A DNA stretch of 62,353 nt. Origin: Candidatus Thiodiazotropha sp. 'RUGA'. Its GTDB lineage: Bacteria; Pseudomonadota; Gammaproteobacteria; Chromatiales; Chromatiaceae. Below are positions 8,946 through 15,835 of this stretch, piece by piece; the first letter of the stretch is position 1; every line of letters begins with the position of its first letter. The notes beneath the pieces are model-generated. The model saw only the letters and a program-made list of their open reading frames with translations, ran no database searches and had not been told where the DNA came from. Where the stretch lies: NCBI GenBank assembly GCA_016842065.1, contig JAEPDS010000025.1, positions 1-62,353 on the forward strand, written 5' to 3'. The translations under genes and the position numbers were made by a program.

Positions 8946-9479
8946 ATGAATAACATGCTACTTCAATTGATCGTCAAAGCCTTGGCGTTCTCTGCCCAAA
9001 AGCATCGGGATCAGCGACGTAAGGATGTGCAGGAGACCCCCTATGTCAACCACCCCATCAGCTTGATGGATATCCTGGTGAATGAAGGGGGTGTGTATGA
9101 TACAGAGACGCTGATAACCGCCTTACTGCATGATACGATTGAGGATACGGAGACGACCTTTGAAGAGATCGAAATCGAGTTCGGATTGGTGATCGCCAGC
9201 CTGGTGATGGAGGTATCTGACGATCAATCCCTCTCCAAGCTTGAGCGCAAAGCGATGCAGATACACCATGCCCCGAATCTCTCTGAAAAGGCCAAGCTGG
9301 TAAAGTTGGCTGACAAAATCGCCAATCTGCGGGATATCGCCCATAGTCCCCCGAAAGGTTGGGACCTGTCCCGACGACAGGCCTATTTCGATTGGGCCAA
9401 GGATGTTATCGATGGCTTGAGAGGCGCCCACCAGGGTCTCGAGTTGCTGTTCGATGACGCCTACAGCAAACGACCCTGA
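8946..9479 (+). CDS. Small HD-domain phosphohydrolase (SpoT/MESH1-like)
   Basis: The 177-residue protein carries the metal-binding HD pattern of the RelA/SpoT hydrolase fold: a leading His (SAQKHRDQRRK), YVNHPISL, then ALLHDTIEDTETT with the HD pair and ED motif, and LVKLADKIANLRD. The full protein is just this domain, with no synthetase or TGS part. It may therefore be a small alarmone hydrolase or a related nucleotide phosphohydrolase. It sits between the two-component genes and moaB. No evidence ties it to cofactor synthesis except position. Confidence 0.8.
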   Translation: MNNMLLQLIVKALAFSAQKHRDQRRKDVQETPYVNHPISLMDILVNEGGVYDTETLITALLHDTIEDTETTFEEIEIEFGLVIASLVMEVSDDQSLSKLERKAMQIHHAPNLSEKAKLVKLADKIANLRDIAHSPPKGWDLSRRQAYFDWAKDVIDGLRGAHQGLELLFDDAYSKRP

Positions 9480-9527
9480 TGAGTTTGCCAGTCCGTCAGG
9501 GCATCAGGTGTAAGCGACGCTTGAGTT

Positions 9528-9541
9528 CTGATCTTGATCAA
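9528..9541 (+). promoter_or_regulatory. FNR/ANR-like site upstream of moaB
   Basis: CTGAT-CTTG-ATCAA matches the FNR consensus TTGAT-N4-ATCAA at 9 of 10 positions. It lies about 85 bp before the moaB ATG, a distance compatible with a -41.5 activator site and a short leader. This suggests oxygen-responsive control of moaB. Confidence 0.5.
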
Positions 9542-9618
9542 GGCAATGTGCTTTGCAGCTGGCATGCTATCGACTGTTTTTTCCTGATGAATAGAATGAG
9601 ATCCACGGAGCCTACAAC

Positions 9619-10140
9619 ATGAGTGACGAACGTCAGTTTATCCCTTTGAATATCAGCGTTATGACTGTATCGGACAGTCGAACGGAAGAGAATGACAAAT
9701 CCGGCCAAAAGCTCAAGAGCATGCTGGAAGAGGCTGGGCATAAGCTGGCCGACAAACGCATCGTGAAAGATGATCGCTATCAGATCAGAGCGGTGATCTC
9801 CGAGTGGATTGCCAATCCGGATGTTCAGGTGATTATCACCACCGGTGGTACGGGACTGACAGGAAGAGACGGAACACCGGAAGCGGTCGAACCTCTGTTG
9901 GATAAGATCATCAACGGTTTTGGTGAGATGTTCCGCTCACTCTCCTATGAGATCATCGGCACATCGACCATGCAGTCCCGGGCGATCGCCGGTGTTGCCA
10001 ATGGTACCTTTGTCTTTTGTCTGCCGGGTTCAACCGGCGCCTGTAAGGATGGCTGGAGTAAATTGATCTCCGCGCAACTCGATTACCGGACACAACCCTG
10101 CAATCTGGTGGAGCTGATGCCCAGATTATTGGAGAAATAG
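9619..10140 (+). CDS. moaB: Molybdenum cofactor biosynthesis protein MoaB
   Basis: MoaB-family proteins adenylylate molybdopterin before metal insertion, or in some bacteria are paralogues of that enzyme. The 173-residue protein has the MPT-binding motif ITTGGTGLTGRDGTPEA (about residues 74-90). It also has LSYEIIGTSTMQSRAIAG and FCLPGSTGACKDGW. A GGAG sequence lies shortly upstream of the ATG. It is separate from the two other cofactor loci in the window but complements moaA, mobAB and moeA. moaC, moaD and moaE are not present here. Confidence 0.93.
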   Translation: MSDERQFIPLNISVMTVSDSRTEENDKSGQKLKSMLEEAGHKLADKRIVKDDRYQIRAVISEWIANPDVQVIITTGGTGLTGRDGTPEAVEPLLDKIINGFGEMFRSLSYEIIGTSTMQSRAIAGVANGTFVFCLPGSTGACKDGWSKLISAQLDYRTQPCNLVELMPRLLEK

Positions 10141-10304
10141 TTTTTCCATAGCAACTTGAATTTGATCGATAGGATACTGGCGGATTGATTTCAGTTGGTT
10201 TCTCGAGACTGTCGAGGTTTGTGACGTCAACAGAGACAAACAAGCAGACGATGACAGTTAAGAACGACCAATCATCAGGGTGTAAGCAGATCGAGAGATT
10301 AACT

Positions 10305-10485
10305 CCCCTCTCCCCTTGCGGGAGAGGGGCCGGGGGAGAGGGGGATTCTCCATCAGCATCCTCCTCAATCTAAGCAATACCCCATACATGTATCGTTGAG
10401 TGAGTGCAATTTACACTTCTATCGCATCACTCGTTTGATGCTCACTCTCTCCCCAACTCCTCTCCCATCAAGGGAGAGGGGCTTT
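10305..10485. repeat. Two CCCCTCTCCC-type hairpins between moaB and the MITE
   Basis: CCCCTCTCCC-CTTGC-GGGAGAGGGG (10305-10329) is a perfect 10-bp stem. A second, similar hairpin with an ATCAA loop lies at about 10457-10481 and is followed by CTTTTA, so it may terminate moaB transcription. Hairpins of this composition recur in many proteobacterial intergenic regions. The bases between them show no gene. Confidence 0.55.
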
Positions 10486-10505
10486 TATACATCTCCTCAG
10501 CTAGC

Positions 10506-10792
10506 TAGGGCCTGTTAAGACTAATCCAATGCGCCCTGTTGCGCCTGAAAAAGCGCCAATCAAGGCGCGAGGAGTGAGGTTTGGTGATTCCAAATGAACG
10601 ACGAGCAACGGTTCGTGGCGCTTTTTCAGGCGCGCCCCCCCATATTGATATTTAAGAGGGGGCTGGGGCTATTTTTCCGCCCAGCGGCGTTATCATTCGC
10701 TCATGTAGAATGACTACACGACGCTCATTCTGCCTTGCTGGACACAAAAACAGACCCAGCAGGGCGTATTGGATTAGTGTTAACAGGCCCTA
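10506..10792. mobile_element. MITE-like element with 33-bp inverted ends flanked by TA
   Basis: The left end (from GGGCCTGTTAAGACTAATC) and the right end (to GATTAGTGTTAACAGGCCC) are inverted repeats matching at about 31 of 33 positions. TA is present at both outer boundaries, as expected for IS630/mariner-type target duplication. The 283-bp interior has further palindromes and no transposase. A partial copy lies at 1-97, and isolated ends lie at 30501-30511 and 42781-42800. The right boundary supplies the TAG stop of the gene at 10790-11221. Confidence 0.8.
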
Positions 10793-11221
10793 GACTCCAC
10801 TGATTATATTGAGGAAAAAAAACAGTAGTACAAAAAAGCCGCCGACGATCATCCAGGTTCGGTTCCAGATGGCGTGGCGACGTTTGAGTTGTGCTGTTTC
10901 CGCATCGATCGCGACCCTTGTCTGAGTGTCTATGCTGGGATCGATCCACACCTGTTGATGGCTCAGATCATCCGATTCCACAGCAGAGATGGCATGGGAG
11001 ACTTCGGTTTTGTAGAGTCGGCTGTCCAGGTCGACCAGTCTGTTGTGAAGCTGGTTGTGCATGTGCATCAGCGCGGCTTCGATATCATCGAAACGGGCGA
11101 TGTAGCGGATCTCGGAGCCCGCTTCAGATTCCTGGGTATTCGGCAGCTCATCTCTGATCCTGGCTCTGATCATGCCGACGTGATCAGGGTGGGTTTCCAG
11201 TACCAGATAACCTGTTTTCAT
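10790..11221 (-). CDS. Tail-anchored-like membrane protein of unknown function
   Basis: I do not recognise this 143-residue protein. It starts MKTGYLVLETHPDHVGMIRARI and is mostly charged and helical, with a likely coiled coil around IARFDDIEAALMHMHNQLHNRL. It ends in one hydrophobic helix (WMIVGGFFVLLFFFLNIISG), suggesting a cytosolic domain anchored by its C-terminus. The start at 11221 is chosen over 11344 because the first 41 residues of the longer frame look random. Its TAG stop lies on the boundary of the adjacent MITE, so the original C-terminus may have been slightly longer. Confidence 0.6.
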   Translation of the reverse strand: MKTGYLVLETHPDHVGMIRARIRDELPNTQESEAGSEIRYIARFDDIEAALMHMHNQLHNRLVDLDSRLYKTEVSHAISAVESDDLSHQQVWIDPSIDTQTRVAIDAETAQLKRRHAIWNRTWMIVGGFFVLLFFFLNIISGV

Positions 11222-11382
11222 AATATGGCCTGTCGATTCAGAAAGCGGCAACGATGAGTGGATGAGTCCATCATACCACTGACTCTTTTTACAGGTGAAG
11301 TCGTGGGCCAGCTGGAGATCAGAACATTGGCCTGTATTGGACACATAATAGCGTAATCTCTGCTCAGTGAAGAAGAGAAAAT

Positions 11383-11629
11383 AGTCCGCGAATGAACGCG
11401 AATGAACGCAAATCGAGAAGAGGGATTTGGTGTGATTGAGTGCAGCTGTTCTGTTGTGACTTAAGCAAGCAGAGATCGATATAACTTTCGTTCTGGTGCC
11501 GTTTGGGGCGAACAGAAATTAACGCTTCATATCCCTCGATTTCATTGGGGTCACGACGTGTGAGTATCAGAGCAGATTTGCCAGAGTAACAACAAACCAT
11601 TTGCGTTTATTCGCGTTCATTCGCGGACT
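11383..11629. repeat. Second MITE-like element with 31-bp inverted ends
   Basis: The ends at 11383-11413 and 11599-11629 are inverted repeats identical at 30 of 31 positions, each carrying an internal near-tandem GAATGAACGC. They enclose about 185 bp without a convincing gene. A 78-codon open frame on the minus strand has no family features and is not called. The ends are unlike those of the 10506-10792 element. Together with its flanks this fills the gap 11222-11663. Confidence 0.75.
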
Positions 11630-11663
11630 TTTTTATTCTTAAAGACTTTTCGAAACAGACAGG

Positions 11664-12578
11664 CTACTCATCCCCCCACACCAGCTCACCCGCTTCACTC
11701 AGATCATAGCCCCCAAGGCGCTCGCCCATGGCCTGGCAGTCGGCTGAGCGCAGACGATTGATCAGATCCTGGAACAAACGACGGAACCAGATGTTTCTCG
11801 GCAGCGCCAGATCGAAGGACTCCCAACCGAAGGGTATGAAATCGAGGCCATACTCTTGCGCAGCGGCGCGCGCACCGGGTGCGGCATCGGTCTGATTCAT
11901 GGCGATACTGGCGGCCGCTTCGCGCTCCGACAGGGCGGTGCAGACCGAGTTCAACTGTTCGATATTGACATTGTGTTGGCTGAGTACTTCGAGCAGAAAA
12001 CGTTGTGCACCGGCACCGCTTTGTCGCATTGCCCAGCGGTGGTTGCCCTCCAGCAGGGTTTTGGTGTCCGGCCTGAGTTCACCCAGTGTGCGATTGACCA
12101 TCAAACCCTGTTCCCGACGAAACAGACGAATCAGTACCCATTGTCGGAACTGGGGGTATTGACGTAACAGGGCCGGGTGGCGGGTGTTGCTCTCCTGGTT
12201 GGGACCCCAGTGTATCCCACAGGCATCGATGCGGTTCGCCTGAAGCAGATCAAGGCCGAGTCGGGTACCTGTCGGTGAGTAGCTGATCAGGGCATGGGCG
12301 CCGGTCTCCTGGGCAAAATTCATGATCAATCGATAGAGTAGGGGATCGTCACTGCCGGCAATCACGAGCCGGTTGGTCATCAGGCCGCCATGGGCGGAAT
12401 CAAGCATCCAGCGATCCACCAGTTCTCTCGGAAACAGCCACTTGCCGGTAATTTTGGTTGCCGGAATACGCTCCTCGTTGACCAGAGAGTAGATCTTCTT
12501 CTCGTTAAGGTGCAGGTATTCAGCAACCTGTTTTACGTTCATGAATACATGCTGGTCTTGCGAGATCACTGCAGCCAT
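11664..12578 (-). CDS. HTH regulator fused to a periplasmic-binding-like domain
   Basis: The 304-residue protein begins with an excisionase/MerR-like helix-turn-helix (VKQVAEYLHLNEKKIYSLVNEERIPATKITGKWLFPRELVDRW pattern, about residues 12-55). A PBP-like domain follows (from about 65) with SDDPLLYRL, YSPTGTRLGL, GIHWG and FIPFGWESFDL. Such fusions are known as PBP_like (PF12727-type) regulators and are often linked to molybdate or tungstate genes. It has no signal peptide, so it would sense a cytoplasmic ligand. The ATG at 12578 has AGGAGAGG just upstream. It follows fdhD by 16 bp in the moaA-fdhD operon. Confidence 0.85.
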   Translation of the reverse strand: MAAVISQDQHVFMNVKQVAEYLHLNEKKIYSLVNEERIPATKITGKWLFPRELVDRWMLDSAHGGLMTNRLVIAGSDDPLLYRLIMNFAQETGAHALISYSPTGTRLGLDLLQANRIDACGIHWGPNQESNTRHPALLRQYPQFRQWVLIRLFRREQGLMVNRTLGELRPDTKTLLEGNHRWAMRQSGAGAQRFLLEVLSQHNVNIEQLNSVCTALSEREAAASIAMNQTDAAPGARAAAQEYGLDFIPFGWESFDLALPRNIWFRRLFQDLINRLRSADCQAMGERLGGYDLSEAGELVWGDE

Positions 12579-12594
12579 ATCCTCTCCTTTATTT

Positions 12595-13479
12595 TCAACT
12601 CTTGGCGTGTTCCACCGGTTTCTTCTGGTTGGTCTGATAACGCACCGGCGGTATGGCATCAAAAGTAATATTCTCTGCCCCGTTATAGATTAAAAAGTGT
12701 TTACCCTTGGCCCTTGCGATCAGGGTTACACCGATACGTTTGGCCAGTTCCACGCCCATCTGGGTGGCGCCTGAGCGGGAGAGCAGGAGGGGGATGCCCA
12801 TCTGCGCGACCTTGATCACCATCTCCGAGGTCAGTCGGCCGGTGGTGTAGAAGAGCTTGTCCCTGCCCGGAATAGAATCAAGCAGCATGTTGCCGGCGAT
12901 CGCATCTACTGCATTGTGTCGTCCCACATCCTCGATGAACAGCAGGATTTCGGCCCTCCGGCAGAGCGCACAGCCATGCACAGCTCCGGCACGCTGGTAG
13001 ACTTCATTGTAGCTGCTGAGATTCTTCAGCAAGGCATAGATGCCGGATTGCAGATGGGTGGATTGCGGCAGTTCGATTTTATCCAGATCCTCCATCAGAT
13101 CACCGAAAACCGTGCCCTGGCCACAGCCGGTGGTGACCGTCTTACGAGCAGTTTTCTGTTGCAGATCCGGAATGCCGTCAAAGGTTGTGACAGCCGCCGA
13201 TTCAGTCTCCCAATCCACCTGGATGGCTTTCACCTGATCGATCGTCTTGATCAGTCGCTGGTTGTGCAGCCAGCCCAATACCAGCATCTCCGGGCGGGTA
13301 CCGAGGGTCATCAGAGTGACGATCTCCTGTTTATCCAGATAGACGGTCAGCGCCCGCTCTGCAGCTACCCGACCTCGGCGTATCTCACCGTATTCATCCA
13401 CCGCAGTGGCAGGGTGGGCGGCACTCAGGCCGGCATCGGTAAGCTGTGGGCGATGAGTGTACTCATTTGCCTTGTTCAT
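12595..13479 (-). CDS. fdhD: Formate dehydrogenase accessory sulfurtransferase FdhD
   Basis: FdhD passes sulfur to the molybdenum/tungsten centre of formate dehydrogenase, which is essential for its activity. The 294-residue product shows GCALC with the two functional cysteines in the loop AVHGCALCRRAEI. FIEDVGRHNAVDAIAGNM, YTTGRLTSEMVIKVAQMGIP and SRSGATQMGVELA follow. The ATG at 13479 follows GGAGG on the moaA end; a start at 13506 would overlap moaA. Its operon with moaA, divergent from the fdh structural operon, fits its role. Confidence 0.95.
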   Translation of the reverse strand: MNKANEYTHRPQLTDAGLSAAHPATAVDEYGEIRRGRVAAERALTVYLDKQEIVTLMTLGTRPEMLVLGWLHNQRLIKTIDQVKAIQVDWETESAAVTTFDGIPDLQQKTARKTVTTGCGQGTVFGDLMEDLDKIELPQSTHLQSGIYALLKNLSSYNEVYQRAGAVHGCALCRRAEILLFIEDVGRHNAVDAIAGNMLLDSIPGRDKLFYTTGRLTSEMVIKVAQMGIPLLLSRSGATQMGVELAKRIGVTLIARAKGKHFLIYNGAENITFDAIPPVRYQTNQKKPVEHAKS

Positions 13480-13489
13480 TGCGGTCACC

Positions 13490-14512
13490 TTATCCTCCGG
13501 TAACATTCATATGCCGGAACAGCACCGGTTGGCTGCTGAGGTCAAACTCATGTCCTTTGGGTTTGATCTCCATGGCATCGATGATGGCTTGACGCAAGGG
13601 GGCATCATCCAGCGGATTGGCCCGTACCACACGGCGCAGATCCATGGAGTGCTCCTGACCCAGACAGAGCAGCAATCGGCCTTCTGCCGTTAAGCGCACC
13701 CGGTTGCAGTGATCACAGAAGTTGTGGCTGTGGGGTGAGATGAATCCCACCCGGCTTTGCGAACCGTTGAGGCGATAGTAGCGGGCCGGGCCACCGGTGG
13801 TTTCGGTGGTTGGAATCGTTTCGTAGTGTTGCTGGATATCCTGCAGAACCTGGTCACTCGAGTAGAAGACCTGTTGCCGATCATGATCGTTGATTACACC
13901 AAGGGGCATCTCTTCGATGAAGCTGATGTCCATGCCGCGGGTTTCAGCAAAACGGACCAGATCGACCACTTCATCATGGTTGCGATCTTTCAGAATCACC
14001 GTGTTGATCTTCAGGCGTTTGAAACCGGCCTCCAGTGCGGCATCGATACCGTTCAGGGTGCGTTGAATATCGCCAACCCGGGTCATTTCGTGGAAACGAT
14101 CCGCCTGCAAGGTATCCAGACTGATGTTGATCCGGCTAACACCAGCGGTCTTCAGGGCCTTGGCATAGCGGGTCAGCTGGGTGCCATTGGTGGTCAGGGT
14201 CAGGTCTTTCAGGCCGGGAAGCCTGCCGAGTGCCTGAAACAGCTGCATGATGCCCCGTCGGGTCAAGGGCTCGCCACCGGTAATGCGGATCTTGTTGACC
14301 CCCATTTCGACAAAATTACTGGCCACCCGGTAGAGCTCTTCCAGGGTCAGTAACTGGGTTCTGGGGACAAACTTCATATCTTCAGACATGCAGTAGACAC
14401 AGCGTAGATCACACCGGTCGGTGACCGAGATACGCAGATAGGTGACTTGACGATTGAAACGGTCGGTCAGGCGATGGGTTTCAGCAGCCGGTTTATTGTT
14501 TGTTTCGGGCAT
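13490..14512 (-). CDS. moaA: GTP 3',8-cyclase MoaA
   Basis: MoaA is the radical SAM enzyme that converts GTP towards cyclic pyranopterin phosphate, the first step of molybdopterin synthesis. The 340-residue protein has the radical SAM triad CDLRCVYC (residues about 34-41) and GGEPL. The second cluster is bound by CDHCNRVRLTAEGRLLLC. It ends in the functional GG dipeptide. It heads a minus-strand operon with fdhD and the HTH/PBP regulator. A -24/-12-like element lies at 14550-14566, and activator-like sites at 14619-14666 are shared with the divergent fdh operon. Confidence 0.96.
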   Translation of the reverse strand: MPETNNKPAAETHRLTDRFNRQVTYLRISVTDRCDLRCVYCMSEDMKFVPRTQLLTLEELYRVASNFVEMGVNKIRITGGEPLTRRGIMQLFQALGRLPGLKDLTLTTNGTQLTRYAKALKTAGVSRINISLDTLQADRFHEMTRVGDIQRTLNGIDAALEAGFKRLKINTVILKDRNHDEVVDLVRFAETRGMDISFIEEMPLGVINDHDRQQVFYSSDQVLQDIQQHYETIPTTETTGGPARYYRLNGSQSRVGFISPHSHNFCDHCNRVRLTAEGRLLLCLGQEHSMDLRRVVRANPLDDAPLRQAIIDAMEIKPKGHEFDLSSQPVLFRHMNVTGG

Positions 14513-14549
14513 TGATTAGGGTCTCTCCAACAAGCGCTTGTACTCTATA

Positions 14550-14566
14550 GGCAAAAGTCATACCGG
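14550..14566 (-). promoter_or_regulatory. Possible sigma54 promoter for moaA-fdhD
   Basis: On the minus strand the sequence CCGGTATGACTTTTGCC places GG and GC exactly 10 bp apart, as sigma54 requires. Only part of the -24 hexamer matches. It is weaker than the tup and fdh elements, but its position and orientation are right. It shares the intergenic activator sites at 14619-14666. Confidence 0.55.
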
Positions 14567-14618
14567 ATCTCGATAGCCTGTTTGAGGCCCATGCTGCGTA
14601 GGCTCACAGCCGGGTGGT

Positions 14619-14666
14619 GGTATTAAATGTCTCACTCTGTGAATAAGAACGGGACATTTTGCCCTG
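14619..14666. promoter_or_regulatory. Activator sites between the fdh and moaA operons
   Basis: GGGACATTTTGCCCTG (14651-14666) matches the sites near tupA closely (GGACATTTTG is identical to 5303-5312). A second candidate at 14619-14634 ends in TGTCTCA but its left half is degenerate. They lie between two divergent -24/-12 elements, about 75-100 bp from each, the usual layout for an NtrC-type activator. Confidence 0.65.
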
Positions 14667-14740
14667 TTTTGCCACAGCTCCATTTTTTGGATTATTTTCC
14701 GGCGCCATGAATTCTCTGCCGATTTTCCCCATCGGCTTTC

Positions 14741-14755
14741 TGGTACATAACTTGC
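14741..14755 (+). promoter_or_regulatory. Sigma54 promoter of the formate dehydrogenase operon
   Basis: TGGTACATAACTTGC matches the sigma54 consensus with one transition in the -24 box and the exact 10-bp GG-to-GC spacing. It lies about 40 bp before the ATG at 14794, leaving a short leader with GGAGG at 14781-14785. Its presence also argues that translation does not start at an upstream in-frame ATG (14659). Confidence 0.85.
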
Positions 14756-14793
14756 GATTCACTCCAGAAGGTTTCTATCTGGAGGTATCGAGC

Positions 14794-15309
14794 ATGTTTT
14801 CATCACAGAAGAGAATTGGTGACGACCTGCCCCGGGAGTTCTCGCTATCGGTGATTATGCAGAAGTCACCCAGCACCAATCGGTGGCAGCCCTATCAATG
14901 GGAAGCGGTAGGTGTGCTGGCAACCGGTGAAAAGGCCAATCCGAAACAGGCGGAGATGATTTATGAGCAGCAGGAGACCAGTCGTTACCTCCACAGCGGT
15001 TTCAAGCTCAGGCTGCATGAAGATGAGTGCGAGAGCTATTACCACAATCTGCTCTCTGCAAATCCCTGCTGTTATGTGGTTGCCGATATGTCGGATGACG
15101 GTACACCATCCCCCTTCATGGTGAGTTTCAGTTTTGATGAGGCTCATGCCTATCTGGAGGGTGATGAGGAAATCTATGCCGTTGCGGTTCCGGCTGAGAT
15201 CTATCAATGGGCTGAGGCCTTTGTACTTGCCCACTATGTGCCGACCAAGCGCAGCAAACGCAAACGGGCGGATTGGCGTGAATCCGAGAGGGGCTCTCAT
15301 GGAGCCTAA
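14794..15309 (+). CDS. DUF3305 protein (formate dehydrogenase cluster)
   Basis: DUF3305 proteins are found almost only in formate dehydrogenase clusters beside DUF3306 and a polyferredoxin; their function is not established. The 171-residue product has the family feel of PREFSLSVIMQKSPSTNRWQPYQWEAVGV, then EECESYYHNLLSANPCCYVV-like segments and a basic tail (KRSKRKRADWRE). It is soluble with no signal peptide. The ATG at 14794 is set by GGAGG eight bases upstream and by the sigma54 promoter at 14741. The 3' end overlaps the next gene by 11 bp. It may be an assembly factor. Confidence 0.85.
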   Translation: MFSSQKRIGDDLPREFSLSVIMQKSPSTNRWQPYQWEAVGVLATGEKANPKQAEMIYEQQETSRYLHSGFKLRLHEDECESYYHNLLSANPCCYVVADMSDDGTPSPFMVSFSFDEAHAYLEGDEEIYAVAVPAEIYQWAEAFVLAHYVPTKRSKRKRADWRESERGSHGA

Positions 15310-15835
15310 TGAAAAAAAGCCTCTGGATGAACGGCGAGACAGCCGTGACGAGAGTTTTATCAGACGCTGGTCGGATCGAAAACTGGCCTCTCAGCAACCT
15401 TTGGTTGAACAGGCCGAAGCAGAACAAACACTGGACCAGCCCTGTGATGAGGATATGCCACCTCTGGAGTCGCTCGACGACTCCTCCGACTACAGCGGTT
15501 TTCTCTCTCCCAAAGTCTCAGAGCCGCTGCGCAAGATGGCTTTGCGCAAACTCTTCCACGGCAGTGATTTCAATCTCTGTGACGGCCTGGATGACTATGC
15601 GGAGGACTTCACCACGTTCGAAGCCCTGGGGGATGTGATCACGGCCGACCTAAAGCATCAGCTTGAGATGCAAGAGCAAAGAGAAGCAGAGCGGCAGGAG
15701 CAGGCAGAAGCAGAGCCGGTTGAGTCCGATGCGACAGCTTTGCAAAGCGATGATCAAACCTCAACAGAGGATCCGCATCCGCTTACTGAACAACAACTGC
15801 CCAATGATGATGACAATCGAGAGATCCCCTCATGA
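15299..15835 (+). CDS. DUF3306 protein (formate dehydrogenase cluster)
   Basis: The 178-residue protein is acidic and contains the DUF3306 core: SFIRRWSDRK, then SDYSGFLSPKVSEPLRKMALRKLFHGSDFNLCDGLDDYAEDFTTFEALGDVI in pattern. A low-complexity Glu/Gln-rich tail follows. The ATG at 15299 overlaps the DUF3305 stop; open sequence further upstream is out of context. Its ATGA overlap with the next gene shows tight coupling. The role is unknown; such proteins may help load or hold the catalytic subunit before Tat export. Confidence 0.83.
   Translation: MEPNEKKPLDERRDSRDESFIRRWSDRKLASQQPLVEQAEAEQTLDQPCDEDMPPLESLDDSSDYSGFLSPKVSEPLRKMALRKLFHGSDFNLCDGLDDYAEDFTTFEALGDVITADLKHQLEMQEQREAERQEQAEAEPVESDATALQSDDQTSTEDPHPLTEQQLPNDDDNREIPS

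Noticed and set aside
9540-9557. Sigma54 promoter before moaB (AGGCAATGTGCTTTGCA)
   Set aside because: GG and GC are 11 bp apart, not the required 10, and an FNR-like box overlaps it.
11364-11600. 78-codon minus-strand gene
   Set aside because: It lies within the 31-bp-ended repeat element, lacks motifs and has no ribosome-binding site.
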